DNA of 64,000 nucleotides from Solibacillus daqui. Its GTDB lineage: Bacteria > Bacillota > Bacilli > Bacillales_A > Planococcaceae. The stretch is taken from the NCBI RefSeq assembly GCF_028747805.1, contig NZ_CP114887.1, positions 3,869,001-3,933,000 of the forward strand. Reading direction: 5' to 3'. The position numbers and the translations under genes were made by a program. Shown piece by piece: positions 29,860-38,188 of the stretch. The notes below the pieces were generated by a model. The model did not search any database, was not told the origin of the DNA, and worked only from the letters and a program-made list of their open reading frames with translations. The number at the start of each line of letters is the position of its first letter. Position 1 is the first letter of the stretch.

Positions 29860-30063
29860 TTAAATTCCCCCCTCTTCGAATATAAACACTTCTTCAATCG
29901 TGCAATTGAAAACTTTTGATATGTTGTAGGCAAGCTCAATAGATGGATTGAATTTCCCTGATTCAATTGCAATAATCGATTGCCGTGATACCCCAACTTG
30001 CTTAGACAATTCTTCCTGCGTAATCTTCTTCAATTTCCTCAATTCACGAATTCTATTTTTCAT
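29860..30063 (-). CDS. XRE-family HTH transcriptional regulator (small)
   Basis: This 67-residue protein is one Cro/C1 helix-turn-helix: TQEELSKQVGVSRQSIIAIE with the recognition helix RQSIIAIESGKFNPS. It is closely similar in plan to the 63-residue regulator at 8988. It starts behind AGGAGG and controls a membrane-protein gene 2 nt downstream. An inverted-repeat operator lies over its own promoter, implying autoregulation. Confidence 0.9.
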   Translation of the reverse strand: MKNRIRELRKLKKITQEELSKQVGVSRQSIIAIESGKFNPSIELAYNISKVFNCTIEEVFIFEEGGI

Positions 30064-30079
30064 AATACCTCCTTATTCA

Positions 30080-30142
30080 ATGTAAAGTAAACTGTACATT
30101 TAGTGATAAGTAAAGCTTACTTTACATCATTTCCAATGTCAA
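30080..30142 (-). promoter_or_regulatory. Promoter with inverted-repeat operator
   Basis: On the minus strand TTGACA (30137-30142) precedes a weak -10 after 17 nt. ATGTAAAGTA (30080-30089) and TACTTTACAT (30118-30127) form a 10-bp inverted repeat, and a smaller GTAAAG/CTTTAC repeat lies between. The operator overlaps the promoter, as expected for autorepression by the small XRE protein. Confidence 0.6.
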
Positions 30143-30347
30143 GTAGTCTTTACATATTTTGTTATAAAAAATCCACTTATTAGGGTAGATCTAGAAAATG
30201 AAGTAAAAGCAATCAAAAAAGGACTAACCCGTAAGTAAAAACTTACAGATTGGTCCTTTAATTTTGTAATATACCTTGTTCTGACGCTGGACATATTATA
30301 TATCATCAATCTAGCCTTAAAACAGCTTCTCAGAAACCCACTTTTTG

Positions 30348-30887
30348 CTATATTTCCTCATTTCGTATGTGCATTATTAATCGCTCTAAATACTGTATTG
30401 AGCTGTCTATTTTATAATTCGCATAACCATGTACAAAGTCTGCCAATACTTCTTGCCCCGGTTCAATAAAATGTTTGTCTTTAAATTTAGACATCTTATC
30501 CCAAGTTGTTTTTATCATGTTTACCTTCTTTTCTAATATAACGATGACTTTATCGCGCTCTACATATTTCATATTAGCTAAACCTATAATCATGTCGCCA
30601 ATTGAATCTGCATTTTCAAAAAGCTTATAAATCTTTTTCGGTAACACTTCTCGACCCTTATCAGTAATCGCAAATACTTGTTTATCTGGTCGATGCTCTT
30701 CTTTAATAACTTCTTTTGCCTCTATAAAGCCTTGCTTCGCTAATGATTCAAAATGATAATATAACTTGCTTTCAGTCAGACCATTTATCGTTTCTAGAGG
30801 CTGTAATTCTGAAATTTGCTTTTTTAATTTATATGGGTAATTATTTTCCTCCATAAGTTTGGTCAAAATGAAAATTTGAATTGCCAT
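30348..30887 (-). CDS. PadR-family transcriptional regulator
   Basis: This 179-residue protein has the PadR winged-helix N-terminus (ILTKLMEENNYPYKLKKQI, then LYYHFESLAKQGFIEAKE with the wing HRPDKQVFAITDKG) and a C-terminal helical dimerisation region. PadR regulators often repress transporter genes next to them. Here only a fragment of an ABC-2 permease remains upstream on the same strand, so the original target may be lost. Confidence 0.85.
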   Translation of the reverse strand: MAIQIFILTKLMEENNYPYKLKKQISELQPLETINGLTESKLYYHFESLAKQGFIEAKEVIKEEHRPDKQVFAITDKGREVLPKKIYKLFENADSIGDMIIGLANMKYVERDKVIVILEKKVNMIKTTWDKMSKFKDKHFIEPGQEVLADFVHGYANYKIDSSIQYLERLIMHIRNEEI

Positions 30888-30980
30888 TGTTTCAGCTCCT
30901 TAGGCAAATATTAGTTTTATTGTATCAAAACTAAACATTTCCTTCAGCAGAAAATAAACCTTTACAAATTCTTTTATATG

Positions 30981-31202
30981 CTACGCTTCATCTACTTGTA
31001 GTGGCTTATGGAAAAACCAAATAATCACAATGTTAATTAACATCGCTCCAATACCAACTAAAGCTAACCCTAACAAATATGGGCTAACACTTGTGCTACC
31101 AAAAACATTTGCAAAATATGCTTGTACCGAGTAGTACATCGGTGAAATATAACTTGCCCATTCATACGGTGCATACATCATATCACGTGAAATCGTTAGC
31201 CT
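30981..31202 (-). pseudogene. 3' fragment of an ABC-2 transporter permease
   Basis: The remaining frame reads SRDMMYAPYEWASYISPMYYSVQAYFANVFGS and a last membrane helix (LLGLALVGIGAMLINIVIIWFF). This resembles the C-terminal end of ABC-2 permeases, normally 350-400 residues. A TGA closes the frame just upstream, so only about 70 codons survive and no ATPase gene is nearby. Confidence 0.7.
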
Positions 31203-31344
31203 TCACTCCCCATCCTTTCCACAATAAAAACATAATGCTACGCAAAATTAAATTCTAACTATTTCTAATTTTCATAACATATTAGACCCATTCATGTAAT
31301 ACAATTACAATATATCGTTCAGTTGAAAAGGAGACTAGATTAGT

Positions 31345-32523
31345 ATGAGTTTAGAACAAAAAGTAGAGTTGCAAGAAGGGTTTTTCGGGGAGTTTGGTGG
31401 TAGTTTCGTACCTCCAGCATTACAAAATGTATTAAATGTCTTAGCGGAGCAGTTTAATCGTTATAAAGACGACGAGGAATTTATTGCGGAATACAAGCAT
31501 TACCTGAAAGAATTTGTAGGTCGAGAAAATCCACTGACGTATGCCAGCAATTTATCGGACAAATTAGGTGGCGCAAAAATTTATTTAAAACGGGAGGATC
31601 TGAATCATACAGGTGCTCATAAAATCAATAATGTAATCGGACAAATTTTACTTGCAAAACGTATGGGGGCTACGCGTATTATTGCAGAGACAGGAGCGGG
31701 CCAACACGGCGTTGCAACTGCGACTGCATGTGCATTATTCGGCATCCCTTGTACGATTTACATGGGGAAATTAGATACAGAAAGACAAGCCTTAAACGTA
31801 TTCCGTATGGAGTTATTAGGGGCAAAAGTAGTAGCGGTCAACAAAGGGCAAGGTCGTTTAAAAGATGCCGTTGATGAAGCATTAAACGATTTAGTAGAAA
31901 ACTATGAAAATACGTTTTATTTAATGGGTTCAGTAGTGGGACCACATCCATTCCCAACGATGGTGAAGCATTTCCAAGCCGTCATCAGTGAAGAATCCAA
32001 ACGCCAAATTCTCGAAAAGGAAGGCAAGTTGCCAACAGCTGTGATTGCATGTGTAGGTGGCGGAAGTAATGCCATGGGTGCGTTTGCCCATTATATTGAT
32101 GAACAATCGGTCCGTTTAATAGGCGTAGAGCCAGCGGAAGCCCCTTCATTAACACAAGGTGTTCCGGCAGTCATTCATGGCTTTAAATGTTTAACGCTTT
32201 TAGATGAAGAAGGGAACCCTCAGCCAACGTATTCCATTGCAGCAGGTTTAGATTATCCTGGGGTTGGTCCTGAACATTCCCATTTAAAAGTAAGCGACCG
32301 CGCTGAATACGTAACGGTAACAGGTGCCGAAACACTCGCCGCTTTCCAAGAACTTTCTCAAAGCGAAGGGATCATTCCAGCACTTGAGAGCGCACATGCC
32401 ATTGCACATGCGTTGAAATTAGCACCGACATTATCGAAAGAAGACATCCTAATCGTCAACTTATCGGGACGCGGTGATAAAGACGTTGAACAAGTTTTTG
32501 AAATGCTTTCAGAACAAAAATAA
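31345..32523 (+). CDS. trpB: Tryptophan synthase beta subunit
   Basis: This 392-residue protein is a full-length TrpB. The PLP lysine is Lys93 in NHTGAHKINN, the catalytic glutamate lies in AETGAGQHG (Glu115), the phosphate loop is GGGSNAMGA, and GRGDKD closes the sequence. TrpB condenses indole with serine to tryptophan and normally works with TrpA. No trpA or other trp gene is nearby; the gene is flanked by terminators, so it stands alone. The ribosome site AAAGGAG lies 10 nt before ATG. Confidence 0.95.
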   Translation: MSLEQKVELQEGFFGEFGGSFVPPALQNVLNVLAEQFNRYKDDEEFIAEYKHYLKEFVGRENPLTYASNLSDKLGGAKIYLKREDLNHTGAHKINNVIGQILLAKRMGATRIIAETGAGQHGVATATACALFGIPCTIYMGKLDTERQALNVFRMELLGAKVVAVNKGQGRLKDAVDEALNDLVENYENTFYLMGSVVGPHPFPTMVKHFQAVISEESKRQILEKEGKLPTAVIACVGGGSNAMGAFAHYIDEQSVRLIGVEPAEAPSLTQGVPAVIHGFKCLTLLDEEGNPQPTYSIAAGLDYPGVGPEHSHLKVSDRAEYVTVTGAETLAAFQELSQSEGIIPALESAHAIAHALKLAPTLSKEDILIVNLSGRGDKDVEQVFEMLSEQK

Positions 32524-32544
32524 AGAGAATTGAACTGTAATTAG

Positions 32545-32577
32545 ATGGTTCCGATATTCTGTCGGAGCCATTTTTTG
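32545..32577 (+). terminator. Rho-independent terminator
   Basis: TGGTTCCGA (32546-32554) pairs with TCGGAGCCA (32562-32570), with one G-U, followed by six T. Confidence 0.8.
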
Positions 32578-32639
32578 GGGTTTCATTGCTTTCATAATGG
32601 AATGTAATATACTATGTATCGTTCACAAATCCATAACCA

Positions 32640-32680
32640 AAAAAATCACCTCAAATACTATTAAAGAAGTGATTTTTATT
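32640..32680. terminator. Terminator hairpin
   Basis: AAAAATCAC and GTGATTTTT flank a loop-rich centre just after the end of the LCP-like anti-sigma gene; it could act on either strand. Confidence 0.5.
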
Positions 32681-32710
32681 ATATATAATCCGGAAATAAT
32701 CATTTCCTAT

Positions 32711-33733
32711 TTATTTAAATGTAGTTAACTCCTTTGACACAGAATTTAAAAAATCTCCCTCAAACCGATAGATAAATTTACCTGTTGTACTGCTTAATGG
32801 TATGTGATCTGCTATCATTCCATCACTTAATGAAACCGATTTTATAGAATTAAATTTTATTTCATTATCAATCAACGAATCAAGCGACACATTGGCTTCT
32901 ATTTGAGTAAACAGTTCTTTTAATTGTGTTGGTGGAATTTCGCTCTTTGTTTTATTCATAACAGCAATCATTAGATTTAATAAGTCTTCTTCATCTAAGC
33001 CGATTCCCTCTTTCACTGTAGCAGCCATCATTAAGGCCACAACTTCCTCGCCATTCAAACGATGCTGTCCTTTTTCGAAGTCAAAGGCCAATTGTGATAC
33101 CGCTCTTACTCGCATATCTTCCGGCAAATCATAATCGATCCCATTCACCGAATCAATTAGCGTTGAAAAAGTTTCTAAATCGATAACTGCATAATAATCA
33201 ATTGGTAAATCTAAGAATTTTGAAACGGTTGTTCTTACATTTTCTGCACCACCAAAATTATAAGCAAATAATAATTTATCGTATACAGTAGTCCCATCAT
33301 CGTTATCCGCTACCGACACATACGAGGCATTAGGGAGCGATGCAACTTTCATTATCTTTTTATCTTTACTATAAGTAAGTAAAAGATTTAAATAAATTCG
33401 ATCATCCATCTCCTTTGACTTCACCGTAATTAAAGTGGTGTAGTATCCAGCTTCCTCAACTACTGGGTCATTTACAACAGTTGTGTTAGATTCTTCATTA
33501 AGGTTTCCAGGAAGTATCGATGGAAGATACAAAAACATACACAATCCTACTACCAATAAAGAAACTATAAGGGGAGCAAACTTTTTAATAGAAACAATAG
33601 ATTTCTTTTTTAATTGAGGATTCGCATCTAGTTCACGAAGTTGTTCAAATACTTTATGACGATCTTCTTTCGTAAATTGTAGTTCTTGGTCCGACGTATT
33701 ATAAAATTTATCTCTTAATCTTTTATCTTCCAT
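32711..33733 (-). CDS. Anti-sigma-like membrane protein with degenerate LCP domain
   Basis: A 340-residue protein. A charged N-terminal stretch (about 1-50) precedes one membrane helix (about 53-70), and the outside part (about 95-330) reads like a LytR-CpsA-Psr domain: KLLFAYNFGGAENVRTTVSK, then YYAVIDLETFSTLIDSVNG and LPEDMRVRAV. The catalytic arginines expected in the SIPRD and R-x-R positions are absent (ASLPNASYV, ALMMAATV). It overlaps the ECF sigma gene by 11 nt, so the LCP fold probably serves as a sensor in an anti-sigma factor rather than as a cell-wall ligase. Confidence 0.72.
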   Translation of the reverse strand: MEDKRLRDKFYNTSDQELQFTKEDRHKVFEQLRELDANPQLKKKSIVSIKKFAPLIVSLLVVGLCMFLYLPSILPGNLNEESNTTVVNDPVVEEAGYYTTLITVKSKEMDDRIYLNLLLTYSKDKKIMKVASLPNASYVSVADNDDGTTVYDKLLFAYNFGGAENVRTTVSKFLDLPIDYYAVIDLETFSTLIDSVNGIDYDLPEDMRVRAVSQLAFDFEKGQHRLNGEEVVALMMAATVKEGIGLDEEDLLNLMIAVMNKTKSEIPPTQLKELFTQIEANVSLDSLIDNEIKFNSIKSVSLSDGMIADHIPLSSTTGKFIYRFEGDFLNSVSKELTTFK

Positions 33734-34250
33734 TAAATTCTGCCTCCTTTATCACCGACTCTAACCTTTGTTTTGCTCTTCTTAATCTAGTTTTCACTGT
33801 ATTAAATGGAATATCTAAAACGTGGGCAATTTCTTCTGTCGATAATGAATCATAGTAGTATAGATAAACCACTTCCCTATACACTTTTGGAAGAGAAAAT
33901 AGAGCATCTTTTAGTTCTTCTTTTTTGTATTTATCGATAACGGTTTTTTCTGTTGATGGTAATATTGACTTTGCTGTTTCATTTATAAAACCTCTTACCT
34001 GTACCATTTTATAATTCCAACTTTTTAAATAATCTTTACATTCGTTAATTGTTATACGATAGAGCCATGTTTTTATTTGTGCGTCATATCGAAACGATTC
34101 AAGATTTTTATAGCATTTGATAAATGTATTTTGCACCATATCCTTAGCAGTCTCTGTATCTTTCACATATGAAAATGCCAATCGTACCAACTCGTTACCA
34201 TATTCAATCATCATTTTTTCTAATATAAAATCTTTTTCTTCTCTGTCCAA
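33723..34250 (-). CDS. ECF RNA polymerase sigma factor
   Basis: This ECF sigma factor of about 175 residues shows region 2 (AFSYVKDTETAKDMVQNTFIKC) and region 4 (STEEIAHVLDIPFNTVKTRL). The frame extends to an ATG at 34268, but that stretch is the AAAGGGGGG ribosome site itself, so a TTG at 34250 is preferred. A matching ECF promoter lies upstream and the LCP-like anti-sigma overlaps downstream. Confidence 0.88.
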   Translation of the reverse strand: MDREEKDFILEKMMIEYGNELVRLAFSYVKDTETAKDMVQNTFIKCYKNLESFRYDAQIKTWLYRITINECKDYLKSWNYKMVQVRGFINETAKSILPSTEKTVIDKYKKEELKDALFSLPKVYREVVYLYYYDSLSTEEIAHVLDIPFNTVKTRLRRAKQRLESVIKEAEFNGR

Positions 34251-34288
34251 TCTACTCCCCCCTTTCAACCTAGTTCAAATTCGGCTAT

Positions 34289-34317
34289 TAGACGATTGTC
34301 GAATCATAATAGGTTCA
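34289..34317 (-). promoter_or_regulatory. ECF-type autoregulatory promoter
   Basis: On the minus strand TGAACC (34312-34317), 17 nt, CGTCTA (34289-34294). It fits the AAC...CGTC pattern of ECF promoters and lies about 40 nt before the sigma start. Confidence 0.7.
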
Positions 34318-34370
34318 ATTTTCAAAATATATTTCGCAAAAAATTGTTCATACAATTATAACTAAAATAC

Positions 34371-34416
34371 AAAACCTGTATCCTAGATTACCAAGTAGTC
34401 ATAGATACAGGTTTAT
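34371..34416 (-). terminator. Terminator hairpin
   Basis: AAACCTGTATC and GATACAGGTTT form an 11-bp stem between the phosphopantetheinyl transferase gene and the ECF promoter. Confidence 0.7.
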
Positions 34417-34463
34417 TTTTTATAATTATTCCACTAACAATAGCGTTTAACCGGTCAATTTTT

Positions 34464-34973
34464 TTATAAAACTACACTCGTATACAATTTCAAACTCACC
34501 GACCTATACTCACTGCACACACTAATAGAAAGGTCGTTAAATGAGAAGGAAATGACATTGTATTCATTGGCATAACTATTTAAGTCGTGCATGTTATCGT
34601 TAATACCCTCACCTGTAAATTTTAAAATAGCTTCTTTCCTCGTCCATATTTCAGAAAATAAAGTACCCCTGTCCAATTTATTTTTTTCTTGTTCATGTAA
34701 TATCCAACTGTATAATGACTCGTCATAAGGTATATAATTAGCTTCTACATCTATTCCAATATGCCCTAGTTCGCTAAAAGCAATTACCAAAAAACGATCT
34801 GTATGCCCCCAATTTATAAATTTATCTTCATTTACAATGTAGGGTTTACCCCGTGCATCTTTTTTGATTTGAATCCTGTCAAACATACGTTCAATAATAT
34901 TTGTAGCCCAATTTTCTTTAGGTTCATTAATATTAATTTTACTTTTCCAATCTTCAATAATGTATATCTCCAT
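34464..34973 (-). CDS. 4'-phosphopantetheinyl transferase (Sfp type)
   Basis: This 169-residue protein has the Sfp-type signatures GIDVE (residues 73-77, Mg2+-binding) and WTRKEAILKFTGEG (110-123, the W/F-(S/C/T)-x-K-E-A-x-x-K motif). The enzyme moves the 4'-phosphopantetheine arm of CoA to the serine of a carrier protein. It is shorter than the usual 220-240 residues but keeps both motifs. It lies 183 nt downstream of the NRPS gene on the same strand, so its likely partner is that PCP domain (Ser555). Confidence 0.85.
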   Translation of the reverse strand: MEIYIIEDWKSKININEPKENWATNIIERMFDRIQIKKDARGKPYIVNEDKFINWGHTDRFLVIAFSELGHIGIDVEANYIPYDESLYSWILHEQEKNKLDRGTLFSEIWTRKEAILKFTGEGINDNMHDLNSYANEYNVISFSFNDLSISVCSEYRSVSLKLYTSVVL

Positions 34974-34989
34974 TTACACTATTCCCCTT

Positions 34990-35149
34990 AATAAAAAAGG
35001 GCTTGTCCGGAAAGTAATTTCTGGACAAGCCTTTTGCGCCGAGGATGGTGAGAATTTATTCTTACCACCGCAGAAGCACCGTCAACAGCGGATAATTAAC
35101 ACATAAGTGGAACACTGTCCAAAAAGTATACTTTTTGGACAGCCCCTTA
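34990..35149. repeat. Intergenic element with terminal inverted repeats
   Basis: A 160-bp block starts with AAGGGCTTGTCCGGAAAG and ends with CTTTTTGGACAGCCCCTT, the complement of AAGGGGCTGTCCAAAAAG (14 of 18 matching). Both ends also form their own hairpins (TTGTCCGGAAAG/TTTCTGGACAA, and CTGTCCAAAAAG/CTTTTTGGACAG). No coding content is seen. It separates the NRPS and PPTase genes and looks like a small non-autonomous element. Confidence 0.6.
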
Positions 35150-35156
35150 CTTCTTG

Positions 35157-38108
35157 TTATGCCATGACTGCTTCTTTAATAAATCCAACTGAAATCGCAT
35201 GGTTAATTAATTTACCAATGTACACTGTATCAAGTACAGGAATGTTAGCAAGTTCTAGCACTTGCATTGTATTTGTACTATCATAAACTGCATTAGAATC
35301 GTTAGCGCCATCACCATCTAACTGTGCAACCGCTAAGTTCTTCACTTCTTCGCTTACCCCTTCACTTAGGATATATGCGTTGTAAGCATCTTGTTCTACC
35401 AGTGTAATATCAAAATCTAGTTCGTTTAAAACTGTAATTAGATTTTCAAAAGTTATAGGGTTAGGATGACTCACATGATACACACGTTGAGGGTTATCCG
35501 TTTTCAGTACAGACTTTACTACTACCTCACTAGCAAAATCAATTGGTGTGAAATCAACTTTCCATAATACATTTGGTGCTTTATTGCCAAGGATCATGAG
35601 CTTTAACATACGGTAAAATGCGTTAGCATCAATATTATTTTGGAATTTGCCGTCACTATAACGACCCACTAAATTACCCATGCGGTAAACAAAGACTTGT
35701 TTGCCTTCTTTTACTTTATCTAATACCCACTTTTCAGCAATCATTTTTGTATCAGTGTATACACTTTCTACAGATAAACCGTCTGGCATTTCTGTAGTAC
35801 CTTCAAGTAAACTCCATTTACCTTCTGCCAATAAATCTTCTACTACCCCTACAGTTGAGATATGATGGAATACGATTTTAGGATTCACTTCTACTAATTC
35901 AAAGATGTTTTGCGTACCTTGTACATTGATTTTTTCAAAGTGTTCTCTATCACCAAAATGGCGCACATCAGCAGCACTATGAATAATAGCATCAATGCCT
36001 AGAGCTAATTCGTTAAATTCTTCTTCTTTTAACCCTAAGTATCTTTCAGTTAAGTTTCCTTTTACGACTTCAATCTGTGACGACACTTCTTTATTGAAGA
36101 AATATTGAATTGTATCGTTTACACGTTGGTTTGCATTGTCACCACGTACTACCAATACTACTCTTTTTCCTTCTTCCACAAGTTTATTCGCAATGTGACT
36201 ACCTAGGAAACCAGTAGCGCCCGTTACAAGTACAGTTTCAACGATAGGTAATACCTCATTGACATGCATTTTAGGGAATTCTGTAAGCTGCGTAAATTCC
36301 TTTTTAAACTCTTGTACCGCTAACTTAGAATCCGCCTTTACTTTTTCGGCTAGATTTTCTATTGTCTTTAATTCAAAGAAATCTTTAATCGATAATGTAC
36401 TGTACTTTACTTTCAACTTAGATAAAATAGCGATGATTTTTAAAGAGTGACCCCCAATGTCGAATAAATCGTCAGTTACCCCGATGTCCTCTAATCCTAA
36501 AACAGCTTTCCATGCTTCAAGTATATCTGCTTCTACTTCATTACGAGGTGCTACAATAATATCAGATTTATGCATTACTACTTGATCCGCTTCTAATTGT
36601 TCTAATTTTTTGCGGTCTGCCTTACCTGTAGGTGCAAATGGAATATCTTCAATCTGTTTCAGCTTTGTTGGAATCATGTAGCTAGGTAATGTTTCTTTTA
36701 AATTCTCGACAATTTGATAGAATGGTAACTCAACATCCGAAGTAAAGAATCCTTTTAACGTTTTCTCACCGTCAATGACCTCAACAACTACTACTGCATC
36801 ATTAACTTCAGCTATCTCGTTCATACGAGTTTCAATCTCGGCAATTTCAATACGATGCCCACGGATTTTTACTTGCGTGTCTTTACGTGATACAAATTCA
36901 ATATTTCCATCGGCTAAACGTTTTACTAAATCTCCTGATTTATAAATCATACCGCCATAGATACTTTCATCAAAAGGATTCTTGATGAATGCTTCATCCG
37001 TTTTTTCTTTATTGTTAAGGTAGCCTAAAGAAATACCTTCCGAAGCAATCCATAACTCCCCTACTTCATCAGTAGCACAAATGTTACCTTCTTCATTTAC
37101 TACATAAAGCTTTGTCCCAGGCAAATCGTTACCAATCGGAACACTGAATACAGACTCGGCTAAATTGTTTGGTACTTCATAACATGTAACAATAGCTGTT
37201 GTTTCTGTTGGTCCATATAGATTGAAGAAACGAATTTCCTCACCGATGCTAGATTTGAATTTACGTGCTAAATCACCTGTTAATAACTCTCCTGCAACCC
37301 CTACAATTTTTACGTTATTAAATGTGTTTAATTTTCGCTCGTTTACATAGTTTACGATGCGGTTGAAGAATACGGTTGGAATCGCAGGGATAATTGAAAT
37401 GTCCTCACGTTGGATTACTGATAGGAAACCTTCCTCCGACATACGTTCAGAATCGTCAATTAAGTATAATGTTGCCCCGCTGTATAGAGATGCAAAAGTA
37501 TCTAAAATTGAAGCGTCGAAGCTGTATGTAGCAAATTGCATAATAATATCTTCATTTGTAATGCACCAATCTTTTAACATATATTCCATAAGGTTGATTA
37601 CCCCTCGTTGGCGAATTAACGTACCTTTAGGGTTTCCAGTAGTGCCTGAAGTGTAAATTACATATGCTAAATCATCAATAACATCGTCAGTAAATTCGAT
37701 GTCTACCTTTTCTAAAGCTTTTAGGTTCTCCATTAATAACACATTGGTATTTCCAGCTACTAAATCTGTGATATTGTCTAAAAGACTCTCACTTGTTATT
37801 ACATTAGTGGATTTCGTATCGTTAATAATATATTTATTTCGTTCTATTGGATGCGTAGGGTCAAGTGGCACATATACACCACCAGCTTTAATAATACCTA
37901 AAATTGAAATGACTGTTTCCATACTACGCTTTAAATAGATACTAACAAACTCACCCTTTTGCAAACCTTTTTCCTTTAGATAGTTAGCAATTTTATTTGA
38001 TTCTTCATTTAGCTCGTTATATGTAATTGTTTTCTTACCTTCTTTAATCGCTACGCACTCACCGAAGCGAGCTACTACTCCATTAAACTCTTTTAAAATT
38101 GTATTCAT
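35157..38108 (-). CDS. Single-module NRPS: adenylation-carrier-reductase
   Basis: A 983-residue enzyme with three domains. Adenylation (about 10-505) includes YTSGTTGNPKG (152-162), NLYGPTETT, YKSGDLVKR and RGHRIEIAEIE. The carrier (about 525-590) has FDIGGHSL with Ser555. The thioester-reductase (about 625-983) has VTGATGFLGSHIA (NADPH) and catalytic YTDTK (Tyr784, Lys788). Such A-PCP-R enzymes activate a carboxylic or amino acid and release it as an aldehyde or alcohol. By eye the pocket residues read D-A-L-P-G-A-L-A-I-K; the first Asp suggests an alpha-amino acid, identity unknown. The start at 38108 follows TAGGAG; an ORF start at 38189 has none. Confidence 0.9.
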   Translation of the reverse strand: MNTILKEFNGVVARFGECVAIKEGKKTITYNELNEESNKIANYLKEKGLQKGEFVSIYLKRSMETVISILGIIKAGGVYVPLDPTHPIERNKYIINDTKSTNVITSESLLDNITDLVAGNTNVLLMENLKALEKVDIEFTDDVIDDLAYVIYTSGTTGNPKGTLIRQRGVINLMEYMLKDWCITNEDIIMQFATYSFDASILDTFASLYSGATLYLIDDSERMSEEGFLSVIQREDISIIPAIPTVFFNRIVNYVNERKLNTFNNVKIVGVAGELLTGDLARKFKSSIGEEIRFFNLYGPTETTAIVTCYEVPNNLAESVFSVPIGNDLPGTKLYVVNEEGNICATDEVGELWIASEGISLGYLNNKEKTDEAFIKNPFDESIYGGMIYKSGDLVKRLADGNIEFVSRKDTQVKIRGHRIEIAEIETRMNEIAEVNDAVVVVEVIDGEKTLKGFFTSDVELPFYQIVENLKETLPSYMIPTKLKQIEDIPFAPTGKADRKKLEQLEADQVVMHKSDIIVAPRNEVEADILEAWKAVLGLEDIGVTDDLFDIGGHSLKIIAILSKLKVKYSTLSIKDFFELKTIENLAEKVKADSKLAVQEFKKEFTQLTEFPKMHVNEVLPIVETVLVTGATGFLGSHIANKLVEEGKRVVLVVRGDNANQRVNDTIQYFFNKEVSSQIEVVKGNLTERYLGLKEEEFNELALGIDAIIHSAADVRHFGDREHFEKINVQGTQNIFELVEVNPKIVFHHISTVGVVEDLLAEGKWSLLEGTTEMPDGLSVESVYTDTKMIAEKWVLDKVKEGKQVFVYRMGNLVGRYSDGKFQNNIDANAFYRMLKLMILGNKAPNVLWKVDFTPIDFASEVVVKSVLKTDNPQRVYHVSHPNPITFENLITVLNELDFDITLVEQDAYNAYILSEGVSEEVKNLAVAQLDGDGANDSNAVYDSTNTMQVLELANIPVLDTVYIGKLINHAISVGFIKEAVMA

Positions 38109-38188
38109 TATAAAACTCCTATGACAGTTGTGTATGTAATTATGTATTAATACAAGGGGATGCTTTTGACAATCCCCCTGTACGTTCA

